Assembly: GCA_050008495.1 (NCBI GenBank)
Contig: JBEKMN010000036.1
Location: 1-64,000, forward strand
From: CAVROP01 sp050008495
Lineage (GTDB): Bacteria > Acidobacteriota > Terriglobia > UBA7540
Length of the DNA stretch: 64,000 nucleotides
Reading direction: 5' to 3'
The translations under genes were made by a program, and so were the position numbers. The notes under the pieces are model-generated. The model was not told the origin of the DNA, searched no databases, and saw only the letters and a list, made by a program, of their open reading frames with translations. Shown here one piece after another: positions 60,994-64,000 of this stretch (its first letter is position 1; each line of letters opens with the position of its first letter).

Positions 60994-62328
60994 TTAACGC
61001 ACTTCGATCTTCAATACGCTGTCGTTCGGGTCGGGCGCCATGGTAGGCACCGTAATCAGCAAGCGATCTTTCTTTTGCTTGAAGCGGATTTTGTGGCCCG
61101 TCGCCAGCAGGGTGACGCGGGAAACCCGGCTCGTTATGGCGGGCAATTCCAACTCGGGTTTCGATGGCCAATCGAACACGTGGAGATAAATCGCCTTGCC
61201 CTTTGCCGTGGTCTTTCCAAAGGGGAGGTTTTGCCAGGGCCCGTAGGTGGTCCCGTAGATCGAGTCGCCGTTGACCTTTATCCACTCTCCCATCGCCTGG
61301 AGGCGTTCAACGAATTCAGGTTGAATTGTGCCCTCCGGCGTGGGGCCGACATCCAGCAGGAAATTGCCGCCTTTGCTCGCCACGTTAGCCAGGTCCTGAA
61401 TGAGCGCTTTCACGGACTTGTAGTGCTGATCGTTTTTGTTGTATGCCCAGGTGTCGTTGATCGTCATGCAGGTTTCCCAAAGCTGAAATTCCTCCGTCCC
61501 GCTCTTGGTTGGAACCCGGTCCGGTATCTGCTGCTCGGGAGTCACGAAATCGCCATCAACCCCGATCCGGTTGTTGATGAGCGTGGCGGGCTGTAACTCA
61601 TGAATCAAGTTGATAAATCGCTGGCCTTGGTACTTGTCCTCTCGAGCCAGACCATCGAACCAGATCAATGCCACGGGACCATACTTGGTCAGCAATTCGC
61701 GAAGTTGACCCTCCATGTAATCAAGGTAGGAAGCCCACTCCGGCCGGCTCGGGTCGCCGTGCCAACTGTCCTTGACAAGCTTGGTGGTGTCCCTGTAGCC
61801 GGGGTGGTGCATGTCCGGCGGGGAGTAGTAGAAGCCTAGGGGCATTCCCGCTTCGTGGGCGGCTTTGGCCAGCATGGCGATACCGTCTTTGCCATAGGGC
61901 GTGTTGGTAATCTTGTAATCGGTCAGCGCCGAGTCGAACATGCAAAAGCCGTCGTGATGCTTGGTGGTGATGACCATGTACCGTTGCCCGGCTTGTTTCG
62001 CTAACTCGACCCAGGCAGCGGGATCATATTGGACGGGGTTGAACCGCTTATAGAGCGACACATACTCGGGTTCGGTAATGTGCCAGGCGGCCTCAGGTTC
62101 CATGATGGGCCACGAAGCCTCCACGCTGGCTACTGAATACGGACCCCAATGGATGAACATTCCGAATTTCGCTTCCCCATACCAGGCTGTCCTCGCCTCT
62201 TCCGATTTCTGTGCACCCTGGGGCGGGTTCACGCCCTCCGCGCCGCTTAGGGACGACGTCGCGATCAGCAAATAACCCGCCGTGAGTGCCAAAAGAAAGA
62301 CCAGCCTTCCGCGCCGACTCTTCCGCAT
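60994..62328 (-). CDS. Alpha-L-fucosidase (GH29)
   Basis: 444 residues with a signal peptide (GRLVFLLALTAGYLLIATSS). GH29 landmarks are WYGEAKFGMFIHWGPYSVAS, YMVITTKHHDGFCMFDS, PDMHHPGY-like and the nucleophile Asp at about 225 in LIWFDG. It should release L-fucose from glycans outside the cytoplasm. GGGAGG lies before the ATG at 62328; the longer open frame to 62589 lacks support. It is divergent from the GHL6-type gene. Confidence 0.92.
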   Translation of the reverse strand: MRKSRRGRLVFLLALTAGYLLIATSSLSGAEGVNPPQGAQKSEEARTAWYGEAKFGMFIHWGPYSVASVEASWPIMEPEAAWHITEPEYVSLYKRFNPVQYDPAAWVELAKQAGQRYMVITTKHHDGFCMFDSALTDYKITNTPYGKDGIAMLAKAAHEAGMPLGFYYSPPDMHHPGYRDTTKLVKDSWHGDPSRPEWASYLDYMEGQLRELLTKYGPVALIWFDGLAREDKYQGQRFINLIHELQPATLINNRIGVDGDFVTPEQQIPDRVPTKSGTEEFQLWETCMTINDTWAYNKNDQHYKSVKALIQDLANVASKGGNFLLDVGPTPEGTIQPEFVERLQAMGEWIKVNGDSIYGTTYGPWQNLPFGKTTAKGKAIYLHVFDWPSKPELELPAITSRVSRVTLLATGHKIRFKQKKDRLLITVPTMAPDPNDSVLKIEVR

Positions 62329-62625
62329 GGCTTCCCTCCCACTCGATTTTCGTGGTGCCCGATGTTTTCGATTCCTGCGATGCGCGCTTCCAAGCGCCCG
62401 CCCTGTCACGCTGATCTTCAGGTCAGCGCAGTGTGGGCCTGCCGAAGCGTCAGCACTGAGAACTGGAGAGCATAAATGACGCAACGCCGAGTCCCACGAG
62501 GAGGGTAAACCTGCTCCCCAGTTTGCGCAAGCGAAGAATTGCCATGTGTTCTGAGTTGGCCCTTCCTGCCCTCTTGTTGTAGACTCCACAGGCTAGGACC
62601 GCGGTTCATCAGGGAGGAGACAAGG
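62329..62625. other. Divergent intergenic region between the GH29 and GHL6-type genes
   Basis: About 300 bp. It holds a CGCTGATCTTCAGGTCAGCG palindrome at about 62409-62428 and a purine-rich GGGAGGAGACAAGG just before the GHL6 start. No gene or clear promoter pair was recognised. Confidence 0.4.
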
Positions 62626-64000
62626 ATGCAATCCCTAACTCGGCGTTCGTTCGTCAAATCGGTCGGCCTGAGTGCCGGCTGGGCCTCGATGCCACCTGTT
62701 GCCGAAGCGTTAAGCGCCAGGCCCGAGCCCGATGTACCGCTTCCGCAGAGCCCACCCAAGGAAGGAGAGCTGCGTTTTCGCCAGGTTCACTTGGACTTTC
62801 ATACTTCGCCGCTCATCGCTGACGTCGGAGCGGATTTCGACGCCGACGAATTCGTGCAGGTCCTGAAGGACGCCCACGTCAATTCCATTAACATTTTTGC
62901 CAAGTGTCATCACGGCATGGCTTACTACCCCAGCAAGGTCGGCCCGATGCATCCGGGGCTGAAATTCGATCTGCTGGGAAAGATGATTGAGGCCTGCCAC
63001 AAGGCGGATATCCTGACGCCCGTCTACATCACGATCATGTGGGACCAGTACGCTGCCGAGCAGCACGCCGATTGGCGCGTGCTGGACGAAGAAGGGCGGG
63101 CCGACGGAGCCCGGCCGCTCCAGGCAGGCTGGAAACGCGTCTGCCCCAACACTCCCTATCTTGATTATGTAACCGCGCAAGCCGAAGAGGTAGCCAAGAA
63201 CTACGAAGTGGATGGCTTCTGGTTCGATATCCTCGAGTATTCGAGTTTCGGATGCTTCTGTCACTACTGCCTCCAGGAAAGAGAAAAGCTGGGCCTGGAT
63301 TCAGCCAAGCTGGAAGACCGTTCAAAGCATGCGGAACTAGTCCTGCTGCGGACGGTGGACCGGCTCTATTCAACGGCCCGGCGCTACCGGCCCAACGCTC
63401 TGATGTTCTTCAACGGCCGGGTTCGGGTTGGAATGCGGCCTTATTTGAAATATCTCACTCAGGTTGAAGTCGAGTCCTTGCCGGGCGGCGGATGGGGGTA
63501 CGCTCACTTCGCGATCATGTCCCGCTACGTGCGGAATTTGGGCTTGGATTACCTGGGCATGGACGCCCGGTTCCATCGAAGCTGGGGTGACTTCGGAGGC
63601 TTGCGGAATCAGGCAGCACTGGACTACGAATGTTTCCGGATGCTGGCGCAAGCCGGGAAGTGCTCAGTCGGCGACCAACTCCACCCGCGCGGAAAGCTTG
63701 TAAAGCCGGCGTACGAGCGGATCGGACGGACCTATAAGAGCGTGGCGGAGAAAGAGCCGTGGTGCACGGGTGCGAAGGCGGTGACTGAAATCGGATATCT
63801 CTCGACCGCCCATTTCGTCGTGCCGGCCAGCGTCGCGCCCTCCGACGAAGGCATAACGAACTTGTTGGAAGAGTTGCATTGCCAATTCGACACGCTCGAT
63901 CACGAATCGGATTTCTCCCGGTACTCCGTCATCATTCTCCCGGATGGCCATCGTTTTGACGATCACTTGCTGAACAAAGTGAGGGCTTATCTAACGGGCG
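62626..64000 (+). CDS. Tat-exported GHL6-type glycoside hydrolase, 5' part
   Basis: The frame is open from the ATG at 62626 to the window end, at least 458 residues. TRRSFVKSVGLSAGWASMPP is a Tat signal. The body matches the hypothetical glycosyl hydrolase 6 group, with RQVHLDFHTSPLIADVGADF, NSINIFAKCHHGMAYYPSKV, DILTPVYITIMWDQYAAEQH and VDGFWFDILEYSSFGCFCHY. The segment after about residue 380 looks like a beta-galactosidase-type trimerisation domain (GYLSTAHFVVP...). GGGAGGAGA precedes the ATG. It probably acts with the fucosidase on fucosylated glycans. Confidence 0.85.
   Translation, partial: MQSLTRRSFVKSVGLSAGWASMPPVAEALSARPEPDVPLPQSPPKEGELRFRQVHLDFHTSPLIADVGADFDADEFVQVLKDAHVNSINIFAKCHHGMAYYPSKVGPMHPGLKFDLLGKMIEACHKADILTPVYITIMWDQYAAEQHADWRVLDEEGRADGARPLQAGWKRVCPNTPYLDYVTAQAEEVAKNYEVDGFWFDILEYSSFGCFCHYCLQEREKLGLDSAKLEDRSKHAELVLLRTVDRLYSTARRYRPNALMFFNGRVRVGMRPYLKYLTQVEVESLPGGGWGYAHFAIMSRYVRNLGLDYLGMDARFHRSWGDFGGLRNQAALDYECFRMLAQAGKCSVGDQLHPRGKLVKPAYERIGRTYKSVAEKEPWCTGAKAVTEIGYLSTAHFVVPASVAPSDEGITNLLEELHCQFDTLDHESDFSRYSVIILPDGHRFDDHLLNKVRAYLTG

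Overview
The window looks like chromosome from an uncultured member of the Acidobacteriota. The strongest sign is a PadR regulator of the acidobacterial type followed by three very large two-module MacB/FtsX-like permeases with the N-terminal prefix typical of the ADOP (acidobacterial duplicated orphan permease) family. A peptidase of the ACE (M2) type, several Tat-exported sugar enzymes, PQQ and cytochrome c oxidation genes and many small antitoxin-like genes fit a soil heterotroph. No rRNA, tRNA, CRISPR array, transposase or prophage was recognised.

Layout. 0-9.7 kb: housekeeping genes (RNase R 3' part, tyrosyl-tRNA synthetase) and metabolism (lipid kinase, Cys/Met PLP lyase, D-malate/tartrate dehydrogenase, sugar transporter, amidohydrolase), plus a 55-residue LysW-like zinc ribbon. 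9.9-21.4 kb, minus strand: the rod-shape block mreB-mreC-mreD, then PBP2 (mrdA), rodA and RNase E/G. It is interrupted by a small module (M48 peptidase, Phd- and HicB-type antitoxins, a sugar-isomerase fragment), and mreB itself carries an internal deletion with a frameshift. 22.1-33.8 kb: PpiD-like foldase, PadR and three ADOP permeases. 33.9-40 kb: GT39 glycosyltransferase, ACE-like peptidase, a small membrane protein and a predicted VTE5-VTE6-like prenol kinase fusion. 40-47 kb: a low-complexity exported protein, a Gfo/Idh plus DegT sugar pair and a class C serine hydrolase. 48-54 kb: periplasmic oxidation genes (dihaem cytochrome c, SMP-30, DUF4380, PQQ dehydrogenase with a lanthanide-type DYD motif). 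55-64 kb: a MetE-like protein, a second serine hydrolase and a glycan-degradation group (Tat-exported epimerase and dehydrogenase, GH29 alpha-L-fucosidase, GHL6-type hydrolase running off the end).

The most unusual feature is the intergenic DNA. At least ten loci hold short arrays of degenerate 7- or 8-bp units, most facing an inverted partner array. They often begin exactly at a stop codon; one array of nine 7-mers (63 bp) sits in frame inside RNase R, and others supply stop codons. They resemble cyanobacterial STRR heptamer repeats and are mixed with several families of dispersed palindromes, some of which act as terminators, gene tails or start codons.

All calls come from reading the sequence and recalled family features. 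No database search was run.
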